64,000 bases of DNA from Linnemannia schmuckeri (Eukaryota; Mortierellomycota; Mortierellomycetes; Mortierellales; Mortierellaceae), in assembly GCA_029449235.1 (NCBI GenBank), contig JANATG010000001.1, positions 496,001 to 560,000 on the forward strand, in the 5' to 3' direction. The notes beneath the pieces are model-generated. The model worked only from the letters and a program-made list of their open reading frames with translations, was not told where the DNA came from and did no database searches. Every line of letters starts with the position of its first letter. Position 1 is the stretch's first letter. This document shows positions 38,789-50,303 of the stretch, in pieces. The translations under genes were made by a program, and so were the position numbers.

Positions 38789-40423
38789 TTACATGTCGTG
38801 GATCCACTGTCCGACAAGGAGACCCATAGCTTCGCCATGGCCCAAGACGAAAGCATGGACCATCCCCTGTTCACACAACAGACTCTTACACTGCGGAAAC
38901 TCCTTTTGCATCTCATAATAGTTCTCAATCGGACTCCACTCATCCGTTTTTCCATAATAAAACACAAACTTATCGGCGTGTTGTTTGATGGTCTCCTTGT
39001 CCATCACCTTAATGGCCTCCATCTCCTGACTGGCCAGGAAGAGACAGTTCTTGACGACGGAACTGTGCAGGAGTTGTTGGGCTGTGACTTGGGCCATGTC
39101 CGACTCTTGGCCAGTGAAGAGACCTACGATGGAGCGCAGGACTGGAGGTGCAGAAAAGATGAAACGGAGTGTGCTGACGGTGCCTCCAACGATTGAGCGG
39201 ACCGACGGCTTGAACAAGTTCTATTGATAGTAGCCATTCATTGTCCAAGAGCAGTTAAGAAACAGCCAAGCAACGTCGTTGTTCCCCACGAAAAAAAAAG
39301 AGATAGAAGAGGTAAAAGCGGTTAGTCAGCGTGAGAGGAATTACATTTTTTATTTCCAGAGAACGGCAATCTAAACAGCCGAAAAAAATAATTTCGAGTT
39401 GCTGGCTTTGATACGCTTCATTTCCCACATGAAGGAAGGGTCCGAACTGCCTAACCACCCACCAGGTCAATGCGCTCTCTTTTTTGTCAGTTATCTTTTT
39501 TCACAATCTCGGTTGGGCAAGATGCCCCTTGCCAATTACCTGCATCTTGCGGCCGTTAGGGGTATCGGCGATCCTGTGGATAGTAGGGAAGAGCTCAAAG
39601 AGCCGCTCAATGCCATGGTTAGGGCGAGCTTTGAGGACACGAAGCGCCAACCAAGATCCCATCGAATGTCCTGCCAGGATGAATCGAGTTCCAGTGGGGT
39701 ACTGTTCCCTGAGTCGATCCAGGATTGCAATCTTGCTCTCGACCTGTTCTTCGAGAGTGTACATTCTTGAGGTGTCTGTGACATGGTCTCCCGCCGAGTG
39801 GCCCAAATGTGAGGCTACAATCGAAGGGTCAATTGACTGTCAGGGATTCACCGTTTTGAAATTTGCCAGTTTTCAGTTGTCCTCCATTGAACAGCGAAGA
39901 CAAAAGAGGAAGGATGCATGATGACCGATATCCGATTCTAAACGGTACTGGGAACTACAACTTCTGGGCAATTAATTGTGTTTTGTAAACATACCTCCAA
40001 AAATGTCAATCTTGCCATCGCATTTGTCGTGAACAGTCTGAAGGAAGGGAATGTAATAGTCAATCAGACCAGGATTACCTATTAGCATTTATCCAGTTAT
40101 GGTCCAATTAGTCAAGTAAAAAGGTAGTAATGACAACAATGTTAGAGATGACGAGTGCAACAACCTAAGAAACGGCGGATATACCGGTAAATCGATCAAC
40201 TGAATAAGGATAACATGTCTGTTGTCTTTCGTACTTTACCAGGGATCATGAAGAGGACAGTATGGACGGGTTGGTCGGTGCCCTTGGGAGTCTTTGTGGT
40301 AAGCTGACCCTTGGCGGGCCACCAAAGGGTAGGGACATTCTCGCCCCGGACATTCCAAACCGCACGGACGGGGCTCTTAAAGAGTGTTGCCGGGTTGACA
40401 GGTGTTGTTGATGTCGAGGTCAT
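38789..40423 (-). CDS. LDAH: Lipid-droplet-associated serine hydrolase, LDAH (DUF2305) family
   Basis: Alpha/beta hydrolases of this family sit on lipid droplets and influence neutral-lipid turnover; activity on cholesteryl esters or triacylglycerol is debated. Minus-strand exons are 40240-40423, 39995-40078, 39540-39814 and 38789-39220, giving 324 residues, the same as the human protein within a residue or two. Conserved features: the first strand VLFMIPGNPGLIDYY with the oxyanion-region GNPG, FLQTVHD, the SHLGH block, YTLEEQVESKIAIL, the nucleophile elbow AGHSMGSW (Ser140), FPTIHRIADTPNGRKM, FVFYYGKTDEWSP carrying the acidic residue, and MVHAFVLGH with the catalytic His. All introns are GT-AG. 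The start Met follows a long CT-rich leader. It is divergently arranged with a phosphoinositide 5-phosphatase 638 bp away, so a shared promoter is possible. Confidence 0.93.
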
Positions 40424-41061
40424 GAGTTTACGAAGAGGGAGACGAAGAGTGGAGAACCGGTAAATGGGGTGATGGAGTTGTGGTCGTATGAAGAGGTGGA
40501 TGAGCATGCACCGATTGGGGAGGGAGGTGAAAGTGAATAAGTGATCGACACAGTAAGGGTGGAGAGGAGAGTGAAGGAGAGGAGGGAGAAGGAGGTGATA
40601 GGGTTGAACGAGGGGGTATGAAGTATAAAGTATGGGGTATGAAAGGGAAAAGTAGATAAGGGTACATGTATGTTTGTATGTCGGTAACGAATACAAGGCA
40701 TAAAACAAGTCCAGCCCTCACCGTAAACAAGCCCCATCTTTGCCGATGAACATGTACTGTACCTTGTTCTTCGCTGTCAAAAATCAGGGGCTGCAAGCGA
40801 TGGTCACCTTGTCTCTGACCTTGTTTGTCTTGATCACTGTCGATCGACCAGAGGGATAGTAGGGTCGCTGTGTGCACGCCCACACGCTCGGACAACGTGA
40901 ACGACTTCTTGGTTGTTCGTCATTCCAGCATGACCCTTTTCTCTTCCTCTTCTTCCTCATTCCTAATCTACTTTGTTCATTTTTCTCCCTCTTCCTTTCT
41001 CCATCCACACCCTTCACACCTCACCCTTCTTTCTCCCTCCTTCCTCTATCCCTCTCTGCCA
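40424..41061. promoter_or_regulatory. Shared divergent promoter region (LDAH-like / 5-phosphatase)
   Basis: A 638-bp spacer between two divergent start codons. Both sides have CT-rich leaders on their transcribed strands. No TATA box stands out. Confidence 0.5.
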
Positions 41062-44000
41062 ATGGAGACATGGGTGTCGCCTATCACAAAGTGGCTCTTC
41101 ACCTCAACCGCAGTCACCACCTCTGTCGATCCAACAGCTCCTTCTCCTTCTTCCACTTCCTCCGCCTCTTCCTCCACAACCACCGACCCAATAACACCAG
41201 CAACCGCGCCAACAGCGACATACCCCGACCCGACTCTCGCACTCCCACTCTCTCAGCCACAATTGATCCCCGCCACTTCTGCTCTCGGATCCTCCTCATT
41301 GATAACAGTGCTCCATTCCAATAATAACGATAACGGCAAAAGCAACAGCATTGACGAAGTAGGACAGAAACAAGGGCAGGGTCATGTGGATGTGAACCCT
41401 TGCTTCTTGAAGGAGACACAGACGCATGCCGGCAAAAGTCATCCGTTCAAGGTACTGCAAGCGGGGATGAAGGATGACGGAGGAGGGAACCAACTCTTAT
41501 GAAATCATATAGGAAAAACGAAAGAGGGAGAGTGGCGTGTATGATTTCGGTGGGTTGAGATTGGATTTGTTTCGTGTAGATCAAGCTAGACTGGCTAACA
41601 CATTTCTTGTGAACCCGATCAATCGGACTCCGGGTTCTGTCCGTTACTTCATTTTTTTTCTGTAGGTGACAACTGTGGTGAAGACAATCTTGGATACATC
41701 GCCGTCGCTTCTGTCTCCCTCAGTAGTATCGCTCAAAAACGAGGGTGGTGGAAGCGACTCGACTCTTCTCGCCAATACCATCGATACAACCCAGCAGCAG
41801 CAACAGGGCGTCGTCTTTTCCAACGCACAGGAACTGCCCTCGATCCACCCATTGGCAAACCAGGAACCATTATCTCACATTGCCCAACGCGCTCATCCTC
41901 ATACAACTGATCGCCAACACGAACACGAACACGAATACGAACACCACCATCATCACTCACACCAGCACCAGCACACAGACTCGGACTCGACCGAACTGGT
42001 CGAAACTGACATTCTTGATACCCGTCGGATCAGTCCCCATGGCATTGTTCGGGCGATCCAATGGGTGCTAAGCGGGTCGAAGACCAATGGAATTCACAAG
42101 GTCGCGACAAACGATATCACTTGCACATCAGACAAGGACCAGGACAGTGACGATTCTTCGCAGGAGATCGGCGTCAAGCAGCACAGGAGAAGAAAACGAC
42201 GCCAGTTGGCAACGTCGTTACCGGCCATCCCACCGAGACCCACGATCAGCAAAACGAGGCTAAAGGTCTTTGTCGGTACCTGGAACATGATGGGTCAGAT
42301 GCCCAATATTCGGGATGGATTGACGGGATTTCTTGATATTGAGCGACAGCAGGAGCAGCACCAGCATCAGTACCAGCAATCCTCATTGGACGCCAGTTTA
42401 AGATCTAGCCCAAGCCCGATCCCCAGCTCCACCCCTAGCTCCACCCCTAGCTCCACCCCTAGCTCCACCCCTAGTTCCACCCCTAGTTCCACCCCTAGTT
42501 CCACCTCTAGTTCAAACCCACCAAACTTGGAGAAGCCATTACCTCAGCCACCACATCCTGCTACATACCCTCTGGAGCAAGTTTTGACGAGTTCAGGATT
42601 GCTTGCTCCAGGATCCATATCTCCTTCCTATTCAAACCGAACAACGACAGAATCCATCGTCAGCACACCAACACCTTCACCCGCACAACAGTCCGTTGCC
42701 GACTCTGAGGTTCCAGTACTACACAAGTCCAAAAAGCGGCGAACGAGCGACCTATTGAATCGAATCCGAAAACCGCACCATGGATCTCGCGCAAACCTGT
42801 CTTCGACACCCTCTAACAGCAACGAGCGGCGAGTACCAGATATCACCTCAGCCTCTGGATCTGCACCTGGTATCCTGAAGGAACCGTTCCTGGAGATGAA
42901 CACAAAGGCGCCGTACCATATTATTGCCATCAACACACAGGAGTGCGAGCGAGAGATTCGCGAGGCTGTACTATTTCCTTCGAAGAACGCATGGGAAAGG
43001 CATCTTCAGGCATCTTTAGGACCGGACTATGTCATGATCAAGACCGAAACCATGGCTGCACTTCACATCGCAGTCTTTATCTGGAAACCCATCGAAGACC
43101 TAGTCAGTGGTAATTCACCCAACTTTATCGTGTTGCTGGCAATTATTAACTTTGAATGTACATATTTAACTCTGGCTTTCTTTAAACTATAGCGGTCGAC
43201 TCGTCAATGGTGGCAACAGGAATCGGAGGAATTGTAGGAAACAAAGGGGCTGTCGCTATCTCTGTCTACCTTGGAAGCACATCTCTGCTGTTCGTAAATG
43301 CACACCTCACAGGTGAGAACGCTTGGGCCTCATTTGTTTCATATGCATTTGAATAAGCTGCATGTTTTATTCACCTGCATTTTTGTTTAACATTCCTGAA
43401 CTAAGCCCACCAGGGCAATACACAGGCACGGAATAGCGACTACAAAAGGATCATCCAAGAACTGCACCTCAACGAAGCACCTAAGCGACAGGCGCGAGGA
43501 TGGCATTTCAAGGGCGATATGAAACTTCGACGACACTACAATTACCCTCCCATCTACCATCCAAAAACAGGAGTCAACAACAACAATGGCAACAATGATA
43601 AAGCGAAAGCGAGTAGTACCACCAACCTACTCGATCCAATTCGATCATCAGCAGCAAAGGTAGCATCGTCTAGTGCTGTTAGTCTTGTCCACCCACAGCA
43701 GCTTCAGGCAAAAGACCCGCAGCCTCTACAACAGGAACTTTGCTCGGATGTGACGGATCAGTTTGATTATACCTTTTGGGCAGGAGATTTGAATTATCGC
43801 GTGGATTTGTCTCGTGAGAAGGCAGATGAGTGTCTCCAGAAGGGCGATCTCGAGGTAACACCACTGACTCTTCATCCTTCAGTACCTTGGGTGTCACAAG
43901 GCGATGACGATGAAAGAAATAACGTGTTAATTATTGTTCCATTGCTTCTTGTAGACAATGCTGGCGCATGATCAGCTTTCGATCCAGAAGGCAGCGGGCG

Positions 44001-45556
44001 CAATCTTTGATGGGTTCATGGAGGCACCGATAAAGTTTAAACCGACCTACAAGTTTGATCCGCTCCTCCTCATCCCTACCGATACTAACAACCGACCCCT
44101 TCGACGAAACTGGACAAGGACTTTACAAGGACGACCACTTTCGATGCTGCATTTGCATGAACCTGAAGCGTCTATTCCTCCACCTGCTTCTGCACCTACG
44201 GGGTCGGCGCTTTATAGGATGGAGAACACGAAATCTTGTCCGACGCTGTTACTGGATGAGCAGGGGCATGGACTGGCGGCAGGATTGCAGAGTGATGATG
44301 ATAGTAGTCATGACCGGATATTTGAATCTGACACAGAGGGGAGTGGGGGTGCGAACGGCGAGCGCCGGCACCGCCGGCATGACCGTGGGTTGTCGGTTTC
44401 AAGAGCCTTCCGGTCTGTACGTCGTCGTCGATCTGCCGCTTTGGAAGTGATCCAGACGACCGCAACAAACAGTAGTCTTCACCAACGATTCCCTTCAGAT
44501 GATTTGGTGTTGAGTGGCGGCCGTGCTCAGGATGTTGTAGTGGGACTACAGAGCCCGCTGTCGGCGACCAGTCTTCCTTGCGAGTCGATTTTTCAGGACC
44601 AAAGTCGGAGGGATAGTGAGGATGATTCGATGGTGGTCAGGCCTGTGCGGGTTCAGACTCTGGCGTTGAATCAGGCGCTTCAGAATGAAGCTATCCCTGC
44701 TGCGGCTTCGAGGAATGGCCCGGATGCGACTTCTAGTCAAAGTGCGTCGCTTGCAAAGGAACAAAAGCAACAGCCGTTAACGCAAGAGCAGGAGCGGCAA
44801 AAGCTGTTGCAGATGGTGCGCTATGACTCGAGTAGCAAGCAGAGGGTCCCGTCTTGGACCGACCGGATTCTGTGGAAGGCAACGGGGGGAAACTTTTATT
44901 TACCCGCCGAGATTGGAGATGATACTCGGAGTGAGAATGGGAATGCTGGAGGAGGTGGTGGTGGTAATAGAGGGTGGAATCCTTTGAGAAAAACGCGGTC
45001 GCGCATCATTGCCGACGGGGTGGGGTCACCCAAGACCCCGGGGGCTGGTGAGGAGGATACCAGTGGTGCACCCGGAGGATCGTCATCGCCAAATGGGTTC
45101 ATAATGAAATTGAGCAAGAGGAAGACCAAGGATTCTTCGGCTGCCGGCGGAGAAGGCGGTGGCGGGAAGATGAGTCTGTTGGAGAGTCTGCGGAATGAGT
45201 TTCATTCAGCTACATCTCGATCGTCACGTCGCGGTGGGAATGCGGAAGAAACCCCGAAGTCTTCTTCTCAGCAGGCAGCAGCACAGGCCGCACCACCATT
45301 GATGTCGGAGGACGACGAGAACCGAGCGGCGGTGCTTGTTAAGCAGTACACGGCACATCACGATATCGGACTGTTCTCGGATCATCGACCTGTCACGGCG
45401 GTGTTTGCGGTGCGGTTTGATTGGAAGTTGACGGATCGTGGTGGTGTTCTTGGAAGTGGCGGTGGTGGGATGGAGAATGGGCTTTTCTTGACCAAGTCGC
45501 ATCGAACAGCGGGGGAGCGGTGGGGGCCGCTTGATAAAGTCCTTGAAAGGATGTAG
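41062..45556 (+). CDS. Inositol-polyphosphate / phosphoinositide 5-phosphatase
   Basis: Mg-dependent enzyme that removes the 5-phosphate from inositol phosphates or phosphoinositides. Exons 41062-41451, 41666-43109, 43193-43312, 43406-43854 and 43955-45556 join in frame to 1,204 residues. The first 330 residues are low complexity (Ser/Thr, His-rich near 41935-41975). The catalytic domain then starts with LKVFVGTWNMMGQMP, continues after a roughly 195-residue insert with PYHIIAINTQECEREIREA, then GGIVGNKGAVAISVYLGS, FVNAHLTAHQGNTQARN, FWAGDLNYRVDLSREKADEC, LAHDQLSIQKA, KFKPTYKFDP, PSWTDRILWK and SDHRPVTAVF. A second insert of about 270 residues lies before PSWTDR, and a Gly/Ser-rich insert precedes SDHRPV. 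All catalytic motifs are present; the usual Cys of PxWCDR is Thr. The protein is far larger than simple yeast 5-phosphatases because of these inserts. Confidence 0.93.
42425..42512 (+). repeat. 12-bp coding minisatellite (STPS units)
   Basis: About seven copies of AGCTCCACCCCT or a close variant lie in the first insert of the 5-phosphatase gene. The unit length keeps the frame, so copy-number change would only lengthen or shorten a Ser/Thr/Pro linker. Confidence 0.9.
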
Positions 45557-45825
45557 ACACATTAGACAGGTTTTTTTGATAAACCTGGACCGTGCCTGAA
45601 TCTGGAGAAAGGGCACAACAGAGGACGTAAATGACGTTTTAGATTTGAACGATCGATAAACCCTTAAGCGCTTTTCTCGTGGGACCTTTTTTTTTTTTTC
45701 TTTTTTCTTTTTTTATATCCTCTCGCTTTTTTGCGATCAACACAAAAGAACAAGAGACTGTTCCTCGACTCCCCTTTTTTTGTTCATTCACCCCTACTTG
45801 TTCCTACTCCTCCTTCTCAAAGAGC

Positions 45826-46190
45826 ATGTCCAGTAACAGGTAAACATTCACACCCAATCACCCTCATACATCGCAACCACATTTGACACAACGAAAAACG
45901 AGTTACTAATCACAGTTCTACTTTTCCGCTTTGCGCATTGCCCCCCTCTCCCTTTGCTTTCCGTTGTCTCCTTCCTCCTGGAAAATAGAATCGTCTCGTC
46001 AACAATCATTCGCCCGGTGGTCGACACAGAGGACGACAGAAAGACGCAACGCAGGAAGAGGACGTTCCCCGACGCGCCCGAACCAGCTCGCAGACCCCGG
46101 TCCCGTTCCCATTCTCGCTCCCGGTCTCGGTCTCGTTCTCGCTCACCATTAGCGTCCAGTCGTAACAACGCTCACAGGGGGTCAAGTCAA

Positions 46191-46246
<56 letters not shown>

Positions 46247-47914
46247 GCAGGACGTAGAACGACCAGGAGGAGGGGAGAAGAGAGTGAGGGAGAGTCTCGA
46301 ATCCGCGTCAGCAGCATTCCGGAGACGTTCTTCAGGACCTGGTCACACCTCTACCTCAAATATCAACGACCGTCTCGGTGATACCCATATTCATTCCGCT
46401 ACCGCAACCACGACCACAACAATAACAACAACGGAGGCATTAGACTCAGGAGCAAAGCGGATCCGGACCGTGAACGCGACCGAGGACGATACCCGACGTG
46501 GCAAACGGATGATGGGCATGATCCTCGGGACTTTGACGCAGTTTAAGCGGCAGTCGAAGACTGCTGTTCCTCCTAGGGTTGCTGTTCCAACGACGAGTGT
46601 GAACGCTACGGCTGTTGTTGAGAAGGCGGAGGTGTCGAGTAGAAGTGTCACTAAGATATCCACGACGATAACGGAGGCAGTAGCTACTACGAGCCGGAGA
46701 GACGATGTCGATAGGGGCCATGGTAGAGATGATGACAACAAAGGTGGTAGAGGCGATGACAGCAGAGGCTCCAGAGATGATGACAGCAGAGGTGCCAGGG
46801 ACGACGACAGCAGAAGTAATGGCGAAAGCAGAAGAGATGGTGACAGCAGAGGTGGAAGAGACAGCGATAATACTCGAAAGCCCAACGCTCCAGCATTAGA
46901 GACACGAGGACCCAGCGCTCTAACAACGGATGCAGCACCACCATCAGTCTCCGCCGCGGAGACGGGCAGGACGAGTCGGGAAGCTGTTGAGGAACGTGTC
47001 CGGGAAAAGTTGAGGTTAGAGAAGGAGGCCAATGAGGACCGGCTCCGCAAGGAGAGGGCTGATAGGGAAGCGAGATTGAGGGAGACACTCTTAAAACAGA
47101 TCGCTGGCCGGGTAAGATATTGCTTTTGTTGTTTTTTTTGGTTGTTGATGATTATTACGAGCTGAAGGATGTTAATGTTCCTGTGTTGTTGTGACGAGAC
47201 TTAAACTAACATTAACTTTTGCTTTTTTTACTTCTCCAATGAACCAATTGATAGTCGAGTGTCCCCGGACGCAGGAGAAATGTAGCGGGTGCACCAACAG
47301 CGACGGTGACGGGACAATTATCAACAACACCAACAGTACATTTGTCACGACGATCGCGGGATACGAGATACGAAAACGGATACCTGATGACGGAGACCAA
47401 GCCCCGGTTGAGATATATGCCCAAGGTCATGAACGAATCGACACGGGAGAAGTTCAATCGCCAGGTGGAAGATAACCCGGATCAGAGAGCTATCCCTAAG
47501 CGCGGTGCTCCTCCACCTCCTAGGAGGGAGGATGCGGATGTGTCTTCGTCAAAATCTAAGACAGCACCAGCAGCATCAGCATCAGCAGCAGGAGGAAAAG
47601 GAGGAGAGCGCCGCGAGACGAATGATCGCCGTATGCAAGAAGATCGTGATTATGATGATGAAGACGATGACGAGCAGCCATCTGCGGAGGCGGTTGCGAA
47701 GGCGGAAGCCGAGGCTGAGCGGGAGTTGGATGCTGGTATGAATCTGGATTTGGATGGGTCTGCGGATGACGATATTAGGAGGGAAAGTGTTCCTTTGGAT
47801 TCGACATGGGAAGAGGCTCAAAAGTCGGCGGCGTCTGAGTCTTTGTCGGCCACTGTTCCTAGATCTCCGGCGACTACGCGGGATGGGTCTGAGGATGTTG
47901 CCATGGAGGGCTAA
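45826..47914 (+). CDS. PNN: Pinin-like (Pinin/SDK/memA domain) splicing-associated protein
   Basis: Pinin homologues are nuclear proteins of the exon-junction/splicing machinery. Exons 45826-45839, 45989-47111 and 47255-47914 give 598 residues. The 14-base first exon (MSSNR) joins to IVSSTIIRPVVDTEDDRK. An SR-repeat block follows, then a Gln-Gly hexanucleotide repeat, then the diagnostic core RRGKRMMGMILGTLTQFKRQ (compare the pinin RRGxRxFGxxxGTL.KF pattern). A basic/acidic coiled stretch (EERVREKLRLEKEANEDRLR) follows, and after exon 3 starts, NGYLMTETKPRLRYMPKVMN, which matches pinin's LxTxTxPxxxYxPK motif. The tail is acidic. The region between core and coil holds a degenerate RDDDSRG repeat, a lineage-specific expansion. 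All introns are GT-AG. Function is inferred from the domain only. Confidence 0.85.
46191..46250 (+). repeat. GGGACA hexanucleotide repeat coding for Gln-Gly
   Basis: About ten perfect six-base units inside the pinin-like gene, in frame. Confidence 0.95.
46710..46875 (+). repeat. Degenerate coding repeat (RDDDSRG-like)
   Basis: Four to five imperfect units of roughly 27-30 bases containing GATGACAGCAGAGG or variants, in frame within the pinin-like gene. Confidence 0.7.
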
Positions 47915-49202
47915 GTTTTTAGAACAAACTAATGACCATCTCACCCACTAGTCTACTTCGACCCATTTTTTTGTAATTTCGCGTCTTGGTATCATTCAGG
48001 ACGACGCCACGCACTCAATGTCATCGTCATCATTTAAAAAATCAAGAATAAAATCATCTAACGGCACTTTGTAGTCGGCTCATATACAGCAACATCCAGT
48101 TCATCATCGTATGCGTTCTTAGGTTAAAATAACTTGAACTCCTGCCTCGATGTCATTTTCGACTTAGGGTCCGGTAAATCGGGCCCCAGCAAAAAGTATA
48201 GACTCAGCTGCAACCGTTGCAACGTTAACATCGAATTTCTTCACGGTACTCAGCCTCTGCTCCTTCGACCGCCGTCTCCTCGGCTACTACAGGATCGTCC
48301 ACGACCATGTCAGGATGTTAACAGGCTCCAAGAAATTTATGATACAAGGCCGCACGATGGATATTGGAAAGGACCCTCGGAATAGGACAATTCTCGTCTA
48401 GTCTCGCTGCCTAAATTCTTGATCATTGGACAGAATAGCTTCGACTTTTTGGCGTCCCCGCCTTTGCTTCCGTTTGCACATGCAGTTTTGAGCGCGTGAT
48501 GGAATTATCAGTCTGTTTGGTCCTTGAGTACGTTGCTCGGTGTATTCCCTTTGGTCGCATACAGTTTGTCTCATCAAGCGTTCGGGAAGTGACGGAGTAT
48601 CTGTCTAAAAACATTGAAACCATTTACTACAATACCATGGTCGAGAAGTTCATCGAGGCTCAGGATGCAGAGGAGGTGAATGAAAAAGAACCGATCCCTT
48701 GATCAACTCGTTTGGCGTCCGTCGGTCGTTCGACCGTGTCATCTTTGCAAGCCAGGCCAACCAAGCAGCCGCCACCTCGGCCAGTCAGCACGCCAGCAAA
48801 CCCCTCCCAAGCCAATCATCACCTCGCATGAGGTCGGCGATATCGAGTCGAACTGTTGTCGTCGTGAGGGGCATGATTCGGTGGAACCATAGAGTAAGAA
48901 GTTAGTCTAGACTTGCGACCCAATTTAAACCGCTTCGCACGTTTAAGCATGATGTTTTTGCTGGTCGTTTATTAACACAAACGTACTAATTTTACAAAAA
49001 GAGGGGGTAAAGGGGAAAACTTACACAGCGAGGTGGGGAAGAAGCCAAGGAAAACAATAAAAAAATCAACTTGATCATAGTTGCGGGCACGACTAAAGGA
49101 GTTGTGGCTGCGCTGTCAAAATTCGCGTCAAAGTCGCGTCCGTGGCTCATTCCGATTGTCCCTTCTCTCATTCAGTATGAAAAATCCTAGATAACAAAGA
49201 AT
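47915..49202. other. Repeat-flank region with weak coding traces
   Basis: Between the pinin-like gene and the first 25S relic. A polyadenylation-like AATAAAA lies at about 48046. Frames at 48134-48385 and 48496-48702 look somewhat protein-like (the second contains EVTEYLSKNIETIYYNTM) but are short, end abruptly and match no family I can name. They may be remains of an old transposase-like gene. Confidence 0.35.
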
Positions 49203-49409
49203 AGTTTGGGTGGCACATCTTTTAAAAAATAACGCAGGTGTTCTAAGGGGGCTCATCAAGAACAGAAATCTCGAGTAGAACAAAAGGGTAAAAGTCCCTT
49301 TGATTTTGATTTTCATTGTGAATACAAACCATGAAAGTGTGGCCTAACGATCCTTTAGTCCCTAGAAATTTCAGGCTAGAGGTGCCAGAAAAGCTACCAC
49401 AGGGATAAC
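49203..49409 (+). rRNA. 25S rRNA relic, segment up to GGGATAAC
   Basis: Closely follows fungal 25S rRNA from the TTTGGCTGGGGCGGCACATC region through GAATACAAACCATGAAAGTG and CTTTAGTCCCT to CCACAGGGATAAC, with scattered substitutions. It starts and stops abruptly, so it is a fragment and not a working gene. Recognition is from memory of the 25S sequence. Confidence 0.88.
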
Positions 49410-49815
49410 ATCAAAAGACCACATCAAGGGAATGTTACGTTAAGGCGTGATTCTCATAAGACAGCACTTTCTTTTTTTTTCTTTTCTTTTCTTTTAATTA
49501 ATGAAGTGGCTTAACCACGCTTATCCTGCTCAGGCTTATAAAAGTTACTCAGGAACAAGGAGGGAATAAACATCATCTTTCTCACTCGTTACTCAATTGT
49601 TCCTACCCCAGACAGAACAGGACCACGTCATCAAGGGACCATATCAAGAGACAATAGGAAGGGATAGCATCAAATTTAAGGGGGTCTGAAAAGGAGGGAT
49701 GCAGGAAAAAGAAAGGGATGATGGAAAAAGATCAAGGGGTAAGTCAATATTATCACGTGAGCATAGCGATTCCTAAGAAGCTGGTCTAGGGCGCGACGCC
49801 AATGGTAGGAGCGAC
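49410..49815 (+). mobile_element. 406-bp insert splitting the 25S relic
   Basis: The 25S sequence stops after GGGATAAC and resumes with AACTGGCTTGTGGC 406 bases later, with AAC present on both sides. The insert has no long open frame. It contains short ACATCAAGGGAC-like words at both ends, a T/C-rich block (49471-49495), a TATA-like TATAAAAG (49537-49544), GGGATGCAGGAAAAAG-type units near 49700 and a CACGTGA motif near 49756. It does not end in G, so a group I intron is unlikely. Confidence 0.6.
49537..49544 (+). promoter_or_regulatory. TATA-like element inside the rDNA insert
   Basis: TATAAAAG in the middle of the 406-bp insert; no coding frame follows it, so its role is unknown. Confidence 0.35.
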
Positions 49816-49880
49816 AACTGGCTTGTGGCAGCCAAGCGTTCATAGCGACATTGCTTTTTGATTCTTCGATGTCGGCTCTT
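49816..49880 (+). rRNA. 25S rRNA relic, continuation after the insert
   Basis: AACTGGCTTGTGGCAGCCAA, the CGTTCATAGCGACATTGC stretch and CTTCGATGTCGGCTCTT match 25S directly downstream of the peptidyl-transferase sequence. Homology fades after 49880. Confidence 0.88.
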
Positions 49881-49957
49881 TCAATCTTTGCCTTATTAGA
49901 ATTAGAGGTTACGTAAATAGTAGTCGTATCTAAGGGGTTGAATAATGGCCCAAAGCT

Positions 49958-49966
49958 AAGGAGTTC
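49958..49966. repeat. Left 9-bp target-site duplication AAGGAGTTC
   Basis: Identical to 56152-56160 and placed exactly outside the terminal inverted repeat. Confidence 0.9.
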
Positions 49967-50178
49967 TAGTCTCGACCCAGTCCTTCAAGATTTCGAGACT
50001 GCGAATTTCATTCCCAAAGAGTATCTTCATCATAGAAGGTCTGGAAGAAATGAAGGTGTGTGTCAAGGGGTAGTCCTCTCTCAATTTTGTGCCCCAAACC
50101 TTCCTTTTTGGGACGAAACTCATCAGTCACGTGGCATACCATTGGATGCTGACATGTGCTGCATCTGCATTGTGGTCA
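49967..50178 (+). repeat. Left terminal inverted repeat (212 bp)
   Basis: Matches the reverse complement of 55941-56151 with one base difference and one single-base indel. It begins TAGTCTCGAC. The first 34 bases hold an inverted 8-mer: AGTCTCGA (49968-49975) and TCGAGACT (49993-50000), able to form a terminal hairpin. Confidence 0.95.
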
Positions 50179-50303
50179 TCATCTTCCTCTGCATTACAAT
50201 AAACCTCTCGCTTTTGCTTCTCTCACACTCATACGTACTTTAGTTACCTTATATTTTTCATCTCTGGTACTCCCACTCTTCCGCTTTGCCAGCTGAATCA
50301 ATA

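Noticed and set aside
49410..49815. Group I intron at the L2449 site of 25S rRNA
   Set aside because: The insert does not end in G and I see no conserved P/Q/R/S core; kept as an unclassified insert.
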